DNA of 64,000 nt. Source: CAZWEZ01 sp964632795 (GTDB lineage Bacteria > Pseudomonadota > Alphaproteobacteria > Rhodospirillales > 2-02-FULL-58-16). Below, piece after piece: positions 26,669 through 35,565 of the stretch. The notes beneath the pieces were generated by a model. The model saw nothing but the letters and a program-made list of their open reading frames with translations, was not told the DNA's origin and did not search any database. Within the stretch, counting starts at the first letter, position 1; each line of letters opens with the position of its first letter. The DNA is taken from positions 1 through 64,000 of the forward strand of contig CAZWEZ010000003.1 of assembly GCA_964632795.1 (NCBI GenBank), written 5' to 3'. The position numbers and the translations under genes are program-made.

Positions 26669-26861
26669 CTGACCATCATTAACGATATTCTCGATTTCTC
26701 GAAAATCGAGGCCGGCAAGCTAGACCTGGAGCAGATTCCGATCTCGGTTCGCGACGCCGTCGAGGGAGTCGCCGAAACCCTCGCCCCCAATGCCCGGAGC
26801 AAGAACATCGGGCTCAGCGCCTACGTGGATCCCGACATCCCCGATGCCGTTTTGGGCGGCC
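26669..26861 (+). pseudogene. Histidine kinase fragment (second dimerisation helix)
   Basis: About 64 residues starting LTIINDILDFSKIEAGKL match the helix that follows the phospho-accepting His in hybrid sensor kinases, then the link toward the ATPase domain. The H box upstream and the ATP-binding domain downstream are both missing. The fragment is fused directly to a transposase remnant in the opposite orientation. Confidence 0.75.
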
Positions 26862-27082
26862 AGGTAGCAGTAACCGACCAGCAGCATCTGGATCATCAGC
26901 TCCGGATCGACCGCTGGGCACCCCGTGTGACTGTAGAAAGGCGAAAGCTCGGCGCGAAGCCAGCTCAGATCGAGAACCCCGTCGATCCGACGCAACAGGT
27001 GATTGGCCGGGATGCGCTCATCGAGATTGAACTCGTAGAAAAGTCGATCCTGTCGATCGACCGCTTGCCCCATCATCGCCAT
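26862..27082 (-). mobile_element. IS1182/IS5-type transposase N-terminal remnant
   Basis: The minus strand from an ATG at 27082 encodes a typical N-terminus (DRLFYEFNLDERIPANHLLRR, DGVLDLSWLR, DPELMIQMLLVGYCYL). It is cut off at the junction with the kinase fragment, so the catalytic part is absent. On the plus strand just beyond (27140-27235) a short frame reading TEFFNTLSHNRTLELRRHL may be another unrelated mobile-element scrap; this is uncertain. Confidence 0.75.
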
Positions 27083-27211
27083 TCCCCCGTCTCGAAAAAC
27101 GCTGAGACAAAGGAATCACGTATGCCAAACCCTGACAACCGAGTTCTTCAACACTCTCAGCCACAACCGGACTCTGGAATTGAGGCGGCACTTGGCCAAC
27201 TTAACTCGATA

Positions 27212-28255
27212 TCATAATTTTAAAATGAACTGACATATCTGCCCCATCGTCGTCAGCAGTTGATCGATATCATCTGGTTCGGTATTCCACGCGGTGACGA
27301 ACCGTGCGGCTGAACCATCGAGCTCATCCTCATTTACATCAAAGCCTTCGCCTTTAAGGCTTTCGGTGATTGACCTTGGAAGACGCACGAAAACTTCATT
27401 CGATTGCGTCGGGTAAGCCAGTTCGATGCTGGGAAGCGCGGCTAACCCTTCACTGAGGTGGGTCGCCATGGAATTGGCTTGGCGGGCATTGCGAAGCCAC
27501 ACCCCATCTTTCAGATAGGCTTCAAGCTGCGCAGAAATAAACCGCATCTTGGAGAGCAATTGACCTGCGCGTTTATGAAGGTATGAAAAGGTTTTAGCCA
27601 TATCGGGTTGAAAAAAGACGATAACTTCAGCAGCAAGGCAACCATTCTTTGTTCCGCCAAACGACAGGACATCAACGCCCGACTTCCACGTCATTTCCGC
27701 CGGGCTTACACCAAGCGTAACAAGCGCATTGGCAAAGCGTGCCCCATCCATATGAACATTCAATCCATGCCCATGGCCCGTTTCCGTGATCGCTGAAATT
27801 TCATCGAGTTGGTAAACCGTTCCCGCTTCACTTGCCTGGGTTATGCTAACCGTAGAGGGTTGCGCGTGATGCACGTTGCCACGCCCATAAATTGTCGAGG
27901 CCAAATCTTTGGCACTGATTTTGGCTCCATCGCCGCCCATGGGGATCAGTTTGGCTCCGCCTGTAAACAGCTCTGGGGCACCGCATTCATCAGTGTTGAG
28001 GTGCGCCAGTTCATGGCAGTAAATCTTTCCAAATGGTGGCGTTAATGCGGCTAGGGCCAACGCATTTGATGCCGTGCCTGTCACAACAGGGAATGCCGCC
28101 AATTCGGTTTCAAAAATCTCAGAAAGCCTGGTTTCCAAATTTAAAGACCACGTATCCTCCCCATAAGATGCGGCGGTGCCGGAATTAGCGGCAACGACGG
28201 CGTCCATCACTTCCGGACAAGCGCACGTGACATTGTCTGATGTTAAAAGGGTCAT
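27212..28255 (-). CDS. ltaE: Low-specificity L-threonine aldolase, PLP-dependent
   Basis: A 347-residue fold-type I PLP enzyme that cleaves L-threonine or L-allo-threonine to glycine and acetaldehyde. Visible hallmarks are SDNVTCACPEVMDA at the N-terminus, GTASNALAL for cofactor phosphate binding, a HMDGARFANA segment with the PLP-ring Asp, and SFGGTKNG containing the Schiff-base lysine. Codon third positions are visibly richer in A and T than in the genes to the left, suggesting transfer from another source. It lies between a transposase remnant and an IS3 remnant. Glycine and aldehyde production would fit the nitrogen-compound theme, but no operon partner is present. Confidence 0.92.
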   Translation of the reverse strand: MTLLTSDNVTCACPEVMDAVVAANSGTAASYGEDTWSLNLETRLSEIFETELAAFPVVTGTASNALALAALTPPFGKIYCHELAHLNTDECGAPELFTGGAKLIPMGGDGAKISAKDLASTIYGRGNVHHAQPSTVSITQASEAGTVYQLDEISAITETGHGHGLNVHMDGARFANALVTLGVSPAEMTWKSGVDVLSFGGTKNGCLAAEVIVFFQPDMAKTFSYLHKRAGQLLSKMRFISAQLEAYLKDGVWLRNARQANSMATHLSEGLAALPSIELAYPTQSNEVFVRLPRSITESLKGEGFDVNEDELDGSAARFVTAWNTEPDDIDQLLTTMGQICQFILKL

Positions 28256-28416
28256 TCTTGAACTCTCTGCTATTTAGTTTGGTGAAAATGAAGATGATGC
28301 TTCGGCTTCGAGAAATCGAATACGATTAAGTTGCGCCTGAAGTCAATAAGCTGCTCATCTCCAACTTCTCATGTTGTGAAAGTCTCATGCATCTGGTTCC
28401 TCCAGGGTCGAGCTGG

Positions 28417-28604
28417 CCTGCCCCCACGAACGATACCACTATTTAAGTTAGCCTCGATGTCGAGGGAAGGCCTGATCTGGTCGTAGTCCCCATTGAACGA
28501 AGACCTGATCAGGCCTTCCCGGGATGATGGTTTCCGGTGCTGGGGGCTTGTACCCCAGTGAGCTGTGTGGCCTTAATCTACGCTCGACGCTAAATTCAGG
28601 GGGT
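28417..28604 (-). mobile_element. IS3-family transposase C-terminal remnant with IS end
   Basis: The minus strand from about 28604 to a stop at 28448-28450 encodes a block ending in VERRLRPHSSLGYKPPAPE, the classic C-terminus of IS3-family OrfB integrases. The end of the element, GGCCTGCCCCCACGAACG, lies just past the stop at about 28417 and recurs alone at 9869. All upstream parts of the transposase are missing. Confidence 0.8.
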
Positions 28605-28621
28605 GACGTGAATAATTTGTG

Positions 28622-29545
28622 CTAACAGTCTCGTTCTCGTCTTAGTTCATGGCATGAGCAATGAACGCCGCCGCCGGCCAAAGCGAACATGTCGTAGTCG
28701 ACCGCGAAGACCTGAAAGCCCTCCTGCTCGAGCTTTGCGTTGACGCTAATGTTGTGTGACATCGACAAGACGCGCTTGTTGCCGAGGCTGACTAAATTGC
28801 CGCCGAGCTTTACACAGTCGGCGTATGACACAACGATCCGTTCGATACCTTGCTGATTCAGCCAATCGATTGCATAGGCCGGAAGGGCATCCTCGCAGAC
28901 CAGCGCCAGCCCTTTTTCCAGCATGACGACAACGGCGTCCATGTGAACGAACTGGGGCGGGATGGGTACAACGAAGGCTTCCCAATCCATTTCGTGCAGC
29001 CAGCCGGCAACCTGTTCCGCGCCAGCCTGTGTGGAGCGATCACCAGCCCAGCCCAACAGCGCAATGCCCGGTTTGGCGATGACGAAATCACCACCTTCGA
29101 AGTAGTCCGCTGTCACCCACTTCCAGATTGGAATACCCGCGGTCCGATAGAATTCCGATGTCACCGCGTAGTCGCGCTGGCGTGGTGGGGTCTGAATGCT
29201 GGTGATCACGGCTCCCCAAGGAGTCATGAAGCTGGAATCGCGCGTGAATACACTGCTAGGAAGCCCTTCGTCGGCTTCAACGAAATGACATCGCACGCCG
29301 TTGGCCTCGTACACTTCGACCATCTTGCGATGCTGCTGCATCGCCTTTTGCTTGTCGAAATGAACGCCCGTCTTCTCTTGATTGTTGAAGGTCACTGCGG
29401 AAATCGAGTTTAGAGGCACCCAGCGGAAATCGTCGGGCTTCCCCAACAAGATATCGGTCAGCACGCCGGTTTGCGCTTCGATCCCCCAGCGCACCTCATC
29501 CTTCACCAAGCCACTTAGGCCAACTCCACCGTTTATACTATTCAT
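28622..29545 (-). CDS. Amidinotransferase-fold hydrolase (dimethylargininase/arginine deiminase family)
   Basis: A 307-residue protein of the guanidine-modifying superfamily, which hydrolyses or transfers amidino groups through a covalent thiouronium intermediate. Catalytic features are visible: the VFTRDSSF segment, the YFEGGDFV substrate loop, the His in FVHMDAVV, and the nucleophilic Cys in GGGVHCSCHEL near the C-terminus. The single-domain length fits dimethylargininase-like enzymes more than arginine deiminase (about 400). Likely substrates are arginine or methylated or modified guanidines. The enolase-superfamily gene lies upstream on the same strand, separated by an IS-terminus-like 16-mer. 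Composition is A+T-richer than in the flanking clusters. Confidence 0.87.
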   Translation of the reverse strand: MNSINGGVGLSGLVKDEVRWGIEAQTGVLTDILLGKPDDFRWVPLNSISAVTFNNQEKTGVHFDKQKAMQQHRKMVEVYEANGVRCHFVEADEGLPSSVFTRDSSFMTPWGAVITSIQTPPRQRDYAVTSEFYRTAGIPIWKWVTADYFEGGDFVIAKPGIALLGWAGDRSTQAGAEQVAGWLHEMDWEAFVVPIPPQFVHMDAVVVMLEKGLALVCEDALPAYAIDWLNQQGIERIVVSYADCVKLGGNLVSLGNKRVLSMSHNISVNAKLEQEGFQVFAVDYDMFALAGGGVHCSCHELRRERDC

Positions 29546-29555
29546 CTGCGAACCC

Positions 29556-29571
29556 TTATTCAGATAGGCTC
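29556..29571 (-). repeat. IS-terminus-like 16-mer, second copy
   Basis: Minus-strand GAGCCTATCTGAATAA, one base different from 8918-8933, in the short gap between two minus-strand genes. No transposase is adjacent. Confidence 0.35.
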
Positions 29572-29595
29572 AAGGCTTCACCAGCGTCGTAACGC

Positions 29596-30774
29596 TCAAT
29601 GGATTGTGTATTTCTTCACAACATCTTTTACCAAATCGACGCCCAAACCGGGTAAGTTCGGAAGAGGTAAGATACCGTCTACAATCCCAGGTTCGGGCGT
29701 GGTGAGTCCTTTCCTCAGAGACGTGGAATGGGCGAGATCTGGAACTAGGTAGGATATGTATGGGCAATTCAAAGTCGCTGCTTGAAAGTGTCGGGACGCT
29801 GCAGCACTAATGCCCGTCTTATAGCCATGGGGGATGACGACAGCTCCATACAACGCGGCCAAGTCCGCTATTCGACGCGCTTCAGTGAGGCCGCCACATC
29901 GGCTTAGGTCTGGTTGAAGAACATCAACCTTACCTCTCTCCAGCCACTCACGGCACTCGTAAACGGTAGCAGCCATTTCGCCACCGCCTAACCTAGTCTC
30001 GATCCGCTGAGCGAGCTTGTAGTGCCCTTCGATGTCATCTGGCTGTAGTGTCCCCTCCGCAAAGAATATCCGACAATCCTCAACCCGACGAAGGACCCAT
30101 AGTGCGTCCCGCCAGTCTGTCCAACGGTCACCGAAATCAAGCATTAGTGTAACATCACCACCAAGAAGTTTTCGCGCGTCTTTGATGCACGTTACAACCT
30201 CTGGATCTGAAATATGTTCTCCATGCCCGATCTCCATTTTGAAAGCCCGAAAACCTAGATCCAACGCTTGTCCGAACATGCGGTTGAATACTTTCATTAG
30301 TTCAGCAGCATCTCGATCTTGTCCTTTACCAGGGTAGATGGGCGCGTAAGGTTTGATCTCCTGACGGTGAACACCGCCAAGTAATTGATATACTGGTCGG
30401 CCAAGTTGCTTTCCTACTAAGTCATACAAGGCAATGTCGACAGCAGACAACGCATGGATCCCGATACCACGCCGACCATGATACTGCGTCCCATCGTAGA
30501 GATCGTTATACAAAGCCCGAATTTCGAATGGATCTCGTCCGATCAACATTCCTCGCAATCCTTTACTCCATGCGTGGGAATCTTGCATCATAACAAGATC
30601 TCGAACCACTTCTGGCGGGGCATCGGCTTCCCCGATGCCAACCCTGCCCTCGCCATCAGTTATCCGCACAATGGCAGTTTCAGTTGAGCAGTCGATGTCT
30701 GTTGGATCATTGGCGATCCGTAATATCAGAACATCCACCTCAGAAATACAACTCTTAGTTAAATTTATTGACAT
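29596..30774 (-). CDS. Mandelate racemase/muconate lactonizing enzyme-type (enolase superfamily) protein
   Basis: A 392-residue enolase-superfamily enzyme with an N-terminal capping domain and a C-terminal barrel. Barrel residues are visible: a lysine in RAFKMEIG (the KxK position with Glu as third residue), metal ligands Asp in LMLDFGDRW, Glu in IFFAEGTL and Glu in LGGGEMA, and a His in VIPHGYKTG. This pattern is closer to sugar-acid dehydratases and uncharacterised mandelate-racemase-like proteins than to muconate cycloisomerase. Enzymes of the group abstract a proton alpha to a carboxylate. The gene is transcribed divergently from the ectoine-type operon, with an IS66 remnant in between. 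Confidence 0.85.
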   Translation of the reverse strand: MSINLTKSCISEVDVLILRIANDPTDIDCSTETAIVRITDGEGRVGIGEADAPPEVVRDLVMMQDSHAWSKGLRGMLIGRDPFEIRALYNDLYDGTQYHGRRGIGIHALSAVDIALYDLVGKQLGRPVYQLLGGVHRQEIKPYAPIYPGKGQDRDAAELMKVFNRMFGQALDLGFRAFKMEIGHGEHISDPEVVTCIKDARKLLGGDVTLMLDFGDRWTDWRDALWVLRRVEDCRIFFAEGTLQPDDIEGHYKLAQRIETRLGGGEMAATVYECREWLERGKVDVLQPDLSRCGGLTEARRIADLAALYGAVVIPHGYKTGISAAASRHFQAATLNCPYISYLVPDLAHSTSLRKGLTTPEPGIVDGILPLPNLPGLGVDLVKDVVKKYTIH

Positions 30775-30849
30775 CTTGCCTCCGCCTCAGCATGAAAATT
30801 GGTCCATTGTATGTCGACAGAAGAATCGTAACTGCTCACCCCGGCAGGG

Positions 30850-31052
30850 CTACGCTGGCATGAAGATGGAGTTTCCGTCAAGAGTGGCGCGGATGGCTTG
30901 GAGGACGGAGAGGCCGTTTTGGCGGCCAGTGTCGATGACGGAACGGACAGCGGCGAAGAGCTAGCCACCCCATTGGGAACGGAAGCCGTTGGTTACCTTG
31001 CGGAAAACGACACTGGGACGCAGCGCCCGTTCGTAGGCGTTGTTGGTGTTCC
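30850..31052 (-). mobile_element. IS66-family transposase C-terminal remnant with internal stop
   Basis: The minus strand reads TNNAYERALRPSVVFRKVTN and GFRSQWGG, then a stop, then FAAVRSVIDTGRQNGLSVLQAIRATL. This is the C-terminal block of an IS66-type TnpC. The internal stop and the missing upstream part show it is inactive. Bases 31063-31290 that follow are A+T-rich and carry no gene. Confidence 0.78.
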
Positions 31053-31291
31053 GCCGTCATCCTGGTTCGGAGGCGACTTCAGCCATGTCCGCATCCCTTT
31101 TCGCTCGCCGATCTAGCTCGATCCCCCGGACCACTTTTCCCATTGTAGGTCAAATCCCAACAAAATAATTGTCTACAACAATATTTTACAACGTTTGAGT
31201 GCTCTGAATTAAGAAATGGGATAACAATTAACTTGTTGAAATTAATTAATTTTCTAGGCACTCCGCTTCATCTTCTTAAAAAAAATCGGCC

Positions 31292-31320
31292 TTGACGCAA
31301 AATTTGTATACATGTTACAT
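31292..31320 (+). promoter_or_regulatory. Promoter with a GntR-like operator for the ectoine-type operon
   Basis: TTGACG (31292-31297), a 17-base spacer and TTACAT (31315-31320) form a plausible sigma70 promoter. The spacer contains TTGTATACAT (31304-31313), close to the TTGTATACAA type of site bound by FadR-subfamily GntR repressors. The operon encodes such a regulator as its last gene (38047), so direct feedback control is likely. The predicted leader before the ATG at 31359 is about 30 bases. Confidence 0.6.
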
Positions 31321-31358
31321 TGCCTTCGCCACGAGATAAATGCCTTGAGGTTGGATGG

Positions 31359-32567
31359 ATGAATAAAGGTCCTTTCGGTCTTTACCCGGATATCGCTCAG
31401 AAGCTAATCGAGGTGCGGCGCTTGATTCACGAGCGTCCGGAATTATCCCACGAAGAACATGAAACCTCTGCCCTGGTACGCCGGGAGTTGGAAGCTGTTG
31501 GACTTTCCGACCTAATCGGCTTGGCTGGCACGGGCATAATCGTGAACATCAAAGGTGAGGCCGGGCCATCGAACACGACTCTCGCCCTTCGAGCCGACCT
31601 GGATGCCCTTCCGATCACCGAGCGCACACGCCTCTCCTATAAGTCCAAGCGGCCTGCGGTCATGCACGCCTGCGGGCACGACACCCACACGGCGATGGTC
31701 CTGGCTGTCGCGCTAACCTTCCAGCGCCGGCGGGAAAGCTTCCAAGGTGTCGTCCGCTGCATCTTTCAGCCGGCCGAGGAAGCCGAGCCCTTGGGGGGAC
31801 GGCAGATCGTCGAGCAAGGCCACATCAACGACGTCGATGGTGTCATCGGCATCCACGTCGATCCCTTGATCGAAAAAGGACGGATCGGGGTCGCTCCCGG
31901 CGTCTACTCCTGCACCTCGGATGAGTTTGACATCGAAGTCCTCGGCAGATCGAGCCACGGCGGCCGGCCGCACGAAGGTGTGGACGCCATCGTCATCGCC
32001 TGTGGCATCGTTCAGGAGGTTCAGAAGGTTCCCTCCCGCCAGAGCGACCCAACCGTTCCACTCATCATCACGGTTGGATCGTTTCACGGCGGGAGCGCCC
32101 ATAACATTGTGGCCGAACGCGTGAACCTCAAAGGGACCATCCGCGCTGGCGATAAAACCGTGCGGGCCCTCGCCCATGAACGCCTTTGCACCATCGCCGA
32201 AGCCCTCGCGAAAGCACACGGCGGGAAGGCGGTCGTCACAATTCGCGATGGCGAACCGGCAATCGAGAACCATCCAGCAATGGTGGAACTCATCCGAAGG
32301 GCTGGCAACGAGGTAGGCGGCGATGAAACGGTCTTCGCGGCGCCCCGCTGGACAGCGAGCGACGATTTCGGCTTCTACGCGCAGCAGAAACCAAGTGTTT
32401 ATTTCCGCCTTGGAGTCCGTAACGAACAACAGGGCTGCATCCACCCGCTGCATCACCCCGAGTTCACGGTGGATGAGGACGCGTTGACGCTAGGCGCCGC
32501 CGTCCTCGTGCGGGCCACCGAGTTGTTCCTGAGCGAACCGCGAAACAGCCAACAGTCATGGGAATGA
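31359..32567 (+). CDS. M20-family amidohydrolase, likely N-acetyl-diaminobutyrate deacetylase (DoeB2-like)
   Basis: A 402-residue zinc-type M20 amidohydrolase. Metal and catalytic segments are ALRADLDALPI, MHACGHDTHTAM and FQPAEEAEPLGG, and a dimerisation domain sits in the middle (LGRSSHGGRPHEGVDAI). In ectoine catabolism, DoeB2 proteins of this fold deacetylate N-alpha-acetyl-2,4-diaminobutyrate, the product of the hydrolase encoded next. The ATG at 31359 has GAGG eight bases upstream and fits the predicted promoter. A longer frame begins at a TTG inside the minus-10 element and is rejected. The next gene overlaps its end. The DoeB2 role comes from the neighbourhood; hippurate- or auxin-conjugate hydrolase activity is the alternative. 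Confidence 0.85.
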   Translation: MNKGPFGLYPDIAQKLIEVRRLIHERPELSHEEHETSALVRRELEAVGLSDLIGLAGTGIIVNIKGEAGPSNTTLALRADLDALPITERTRLSYKSKRPAVMHACGHDTHTAMVLAVALTFQRRRESFQGVVRCIFQPAEEAEPLGGRQIVEQGHINDVDGVIGIHVDPLIEKGRIGVAPGVYSCTSDEFDIEVLGRSSHGGRPHEGVDAIVIACGIVQEVQKVPSRQSDPTVPLIITVGSFHGGSAHNIVAERVNLKGTIRAGDKTVRALAHERLCTIAEALAKAHGGKAVVTIRDGEPAIENHPAMVELIRRAGNEVGGDETVFAAPRWTASDDFGFYAQQKPSVYFRLGVRNEQQGCIHPLHHPEFTVDEDALTLGAAVLVRATELFLSEPRNSQQSWE

Positions 32568-33739
32568 ACGGGATGTCCAAGCCTTATATTCACTTCAGCC
32601 GCGAGGAATTTGCCGAACGCCAGGCCAAGGTAAGAACAAAGCTTGTCGAACTTGGCTTGGACGGTCTTCTCCTATTCAAGATCGAGGATATGTACTGGCT
32701 GTGCGGTCTAGACACCGACGGTTTCTGCATCTTTCATAACATGTTCATTGGGGTGAATGGCGAACTCACCCACGTCACGCGGAATGCTGATCTCGCAAAT
32801 CTGAACTACTCGTCGATCTGCAAGGACATCCGGGTCTGGATCGATGCCGAGAACAATCCCAAGTCAAAAGCCATATTAGACATGCTGGCCAGCCACGGCA
32901 TGCAGGGCAAGCGAGTTGGAATCCAACTGGATACCATGGGACTTACCCCACGTCTTTATGAGGAGATCAAGGCGGAACTCGACGGCTGGTGCACGCTGGT
33001 CGACGTCCCCGATTTCATTCGCGATATGCGCCTGGTGAAGAGCCCGCAGGAGCTCGATTATCTCCGCAAAGCCGGTGAAATCATGGACCAGGTGCGAGAC
33101 GTGGCGATAGAGGTCACCCACCCTGGCGCTTTCGAGGGTGATATTTACGGCAGCATCTATAACGAGCTTTTCCGGCTCGGCGGTGATCTCCCCGCGCACA
33201 TTCCGCCCATTGGCTCCGGCGATTCAGCCCTTAACATGCGCTACACGACGAAACGCGACTACATCAAGGAAAATGATCAAGTAACACATGAACTTGGCGT
33301 GGGCTATCGGCATTATCATGCCGCAGATATGTTCGTCGTGTTAACTGGGCCCAAGATTGACGACCGCCACCTCAAGATGCATGAAGCCTGCGTCGATGCG
33401 CTGGTGGCGATTCAGGCGGCAACACGGCCTGGAAATATCGTGGATGACATGTTCGAGGCGCATCGCAAGGCCTTTGCGAAGCATGGCTACGAGCACGCAA
33501 TCATAAACGCGTGTGGCTACACCATGGGCGCCTGCTGGCCTCCTACTTGGATGGAGCAACCCCAAATTTTCGCCGGAAACTCAACGGTGATCGAACCGAA
33601 CATGACATTCTTTACCCACATGATCCTGATTGATCACGAGAGCGGACTGACGATGTCCCTCGGTGAACAAAACATCGTCACTGATGGGGCGCCGGAAATC
33701 ATCACTCACGTACCACGCGAACCGATTATCAGGAATTGA
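32558..33739 (+). CDS. Ectoine hydrolase-like M24 protein (DoeA/EutD type)
   Basis: A 393-residue creatinase/prolidase-fold protein. The pattern matches ectoine hydrolase DoeA: an opening HFSREEFAERQAKVR, MYWLCGLDTDGFCIF, then RLVKSPQELDYLRKAGEI, GYRHYHAADM, and the C-terminal NACGYTMGACWPP.WM and THMILIDHESGLTMSLGE. The usual M24 metal ligands are largely replaced, as in creatinase-type hydrolases. DoeA opens the ectoine ring to N-alpha-acetyl-diaminobutyrate. Three in-frame ATGs (32558, 32564, 32573) are possible; the gene overlaps the preceding stop, implying coupling. The context with EutA-like and Ehu genes strengthens the call. Confidence 0.85.
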   Translation: MGMNGMSKPYIHFSREEFAERQAKVRTKLVELGLDGLLLFKIEDMYWLCGLDTDGFCIFHNMFIGVNGELTHVTRNADLANLNYSSICKDIRVWIDAENNPKSKAILDMLASHGMQGKRVGIQLDTMGLTPRLYEEIKAELDGWCTLVDVPDFIRDMRLVKSPQELDYLRKAGEIMDQVRDVAIEVTHPGAFEGDIYGSIYNELFRLGGDLPAHIPPIGSGDSALNMRYTTKRDYIKENDQVTHELGVGYRHYHAADMFVVLTGPKIDDRHLKMHEACVDALVAIQAATRPGNIVDDMFEAHRKAFAKHGYEHAIINACGYTMGACWPPTWMEQPQIFAGNSTVIEPNMTFFTHMILIDHESGLTMSLGEQNIVTDGAPEIITHVPREPIIRN

Positions 33740-33780
33740 GGAATTCGCAAGCTAAACCGAAATAGGCCTGGAGCCACTGC

Positions 33781-34566
33781 ATGCCCGAGCCCCGCACCAT
33801 CGGAACCAAAGCAATCCAAACCAAGAAGGTGGCGTTCGATTATGCCTTGAACTCCGGCTCGGCCGACCATCACATTGGCTTGATTACGCTTTCGACCGAC
33901 TATCTGAGCGAAGCGGAGTTTTCGAGGGTGGCGCCATTAGGTGAGATCGCCATTCACGCCACCCGAGTGCGGGCGGTTAACCCGGTTACGGCGGAAAACC
34001 TGCGTACCATGGGGCCGCTTCTAACCGAGGCCGCCAGCCTGCTTCCGGACGAACTGGATGCCATCGCTTACTGCTGTACGTCCGGGACGGTGGCGATTGG
34101 TGACGAGACGGTCAGCGAACAGATCCACGTGGCCAAGCCTGAGGTTCCGGTCACCACACCGATCGGTGGTGCCGTGCTCGCCATGCATCGACTCGGCATG
34201 TCGCGTGTGACGCTTGTGACCCCATACGTCGATCCTATCAACCAGGCGATGCGCAATTTTTTAGAGGCTAATGGGGTCCAGGTCTTGAACATTGCAAGTT
34301 TTTGTCTGGAGAGCGACCTCGACATGGTTCGCTTGCCGCCCGAAGCGATCCGGCAGGCCGCGATCGAGGCCCTTCACGACGACGCCGAGGGATTGTTCAT
34401 TTCCTGCACGGCGATCCGTGCTCTTGAAGTGGTCGAATCCATTGAGCGCGACTTGGGTAAACCTGCTTTAAGTGCGATGCAGACATTGATTTGGAACACA
34501 CTGCGAGGAGCGGGATACGAAAAGGGGATCGAAGGATATGGCCGCTTATTCCACCTTCCAATCTAA
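33781..34566 (+). CDS. EutA-like Asp/Glu racemase-superfamily protein (arylmalonate decarboxylase/maleate isomerase fold)
   Basis: A 261-residue two-domain protein of the Asp/Glu racemase superfamily. The paired catalytic cysteines typical of the group are visible at about Cys98/Cys99 in AIAYCCTSGT and Cys209 in GLFISCTAIR. EutA proteins of this type accompany ectoine and hydroxyectoine catabolic genes, where they are linked to hydroxyectoine use. The usual hydroxyectoine partners EutB and EutC are not encoded nearby. The gene lies between the DoeA-like and EhuA-like genes on one strand with short gaps. Alternatives are maleate isomerase or arylmalonate decarboxylase. Confidence 0.83.
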   Translation: MPEPRTIGTKAIQTKKVAFDYALNSGSADHHIGLITLSTDYLSEAEFSRVAPLGEIAIHATRVRAVNPVTAENLRTMGPLLTEAASLLPDELDAIAYCCTSGTVAIGDETVSEQIHVAKPEVPVTTPIGGAVLAMHRLGMSRVTLVTPYVDPINQAMRNFLEANGVQVLNIASFCLESDLDMVRLPPEAIRQAAIEALHDDAEGLFISCTAIRALEVVESIERDLGKPALSAMQTLIWNTLRGAGYEKGIEGYGRLFHLPI

Positions 34567-34642
34567 CGGCCTTAGACCGGAAGCGATTGGGCGTGCATCG
34601 GCCGCGTTCGGAAGCGAGAACGAGATCTAGGAAGAATGATCC

Positions 34643-35455
34643 ATGGGAATTGGTACCGTTGATGCCGGTGCACGAGACTACATTCGTTTCGAAAATGCAT
34701 CCAAGAGCTTTGGCGATCACTCCGTTCTGCGCGAGCTGACGTTCAACATCGCAGCCGGCGAGAAGCTCGCGCTGATCGGCCCCAGTGGTTCAGGCAAGAC
34801 CACGATCTTGCGCATCTTGATGACCCTGGAACCGATCGACTCCGGGGTTATTACGGTCGACGGAGAATATCTCTGGCATATCGAGAGGAACGGCTTCCTG
34901 ATTCCTGCTGACGAGAAGCATCTACGCAAGATGCGCCGAAAGATCGGCATGGTCTTTCAGCAATTCAACCTCTTCCCGCACATGACAACTCTCCAGAACG
35001 TCGCCGAACCTCCAGTACTCTCTCTGGGCCTGTCGAAACAGGAGGCGCGGCAGCGGGCGGTGGAGTTGCTCGACCAGGTCGGGCTCGAGGACAAGCTTCA
35101 TTCTTATCCCTCACAGCTTTCAGGCGGTCAGAAACAACGCGTTGCGATCGCCCGTGCCTTGGCCATGCAGCCGAAGATCATGCTTTTTGATGAGGTGACT
35201 TCCGCCCTCGATCCCGAGCTTGTGGAAGAAGTGTTGAACGTCCTGCGGGTGATCGCGAACGAAACCAACATCACGATGCTGCTCGTAACCCATGAGATGA
35301 GCTTTGCTCACGATATCGCCGATCGTGTGCTGTTCCTCGACGATGGACGAATCGTCGAGGAAGGGCCACCCGACGTCATCTTCAGTAACCCGAAAGAGGA
35401 ACGTACGGGGGCCTTTCTGCGCAAGATCATCGCCGCGGGACGGCGACTAACGTAA
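34643..35455 (+). CDS. ehuA: Ectoine-type ABC transporter ATP-binding protein (EhuA)
   Basis: A 270-residue ATPase of the polar-amino-acid importer group, with Walker A GPSGSGKT, the Q-loop VFQQFNLFPHMT, signature LSGGQKQR, Walker B IMLFDEVTSALD and the switch VTHEMSFAHD. The insertion after strand 3 (WHIERNGFLIPADEKHLRKMRRK) is typical of EhuA proteins of ectoine importers rather than GlnQ. It is followed by binding-protein and permease genes in the standard Ehu order. An AGGAAG ribosome site precedes the ATG. Confidence 0.88.
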   Translation: MGIGTVDAGARDYIRFENASKSFGDHSVLRELTFNIAAGEKLALIGPSGSGKTTILRILMTLEPIDSGVITVDGEYLWHIERNGFLIPADEKHLRKMRRKIGMVFQQFNLFPHMTTLQNVAEPPVLSLGLSKQEARQRAVELLDQVGLEDKLHSYPSQLSGGQKQRVAIARALAMQPKIMLFDEVTSALDPELVEEVLNVLRVIANETNITMLLVTHEMSFAHDIADRVLFLDDGRIVEEGPPDVIFSNPKEERTGAFLRKIIAAGRRLT

Positions 35456-35565
35456 TCAGTGGAACTACCAACTGTCGAACAACGACAGAGAAATTGTGAG
35501 AATTGTGAGATGGGAAAATAAGGAAAACCTATCCTTGGCGATCGTAAAATTAGGAGGAAAGGATC

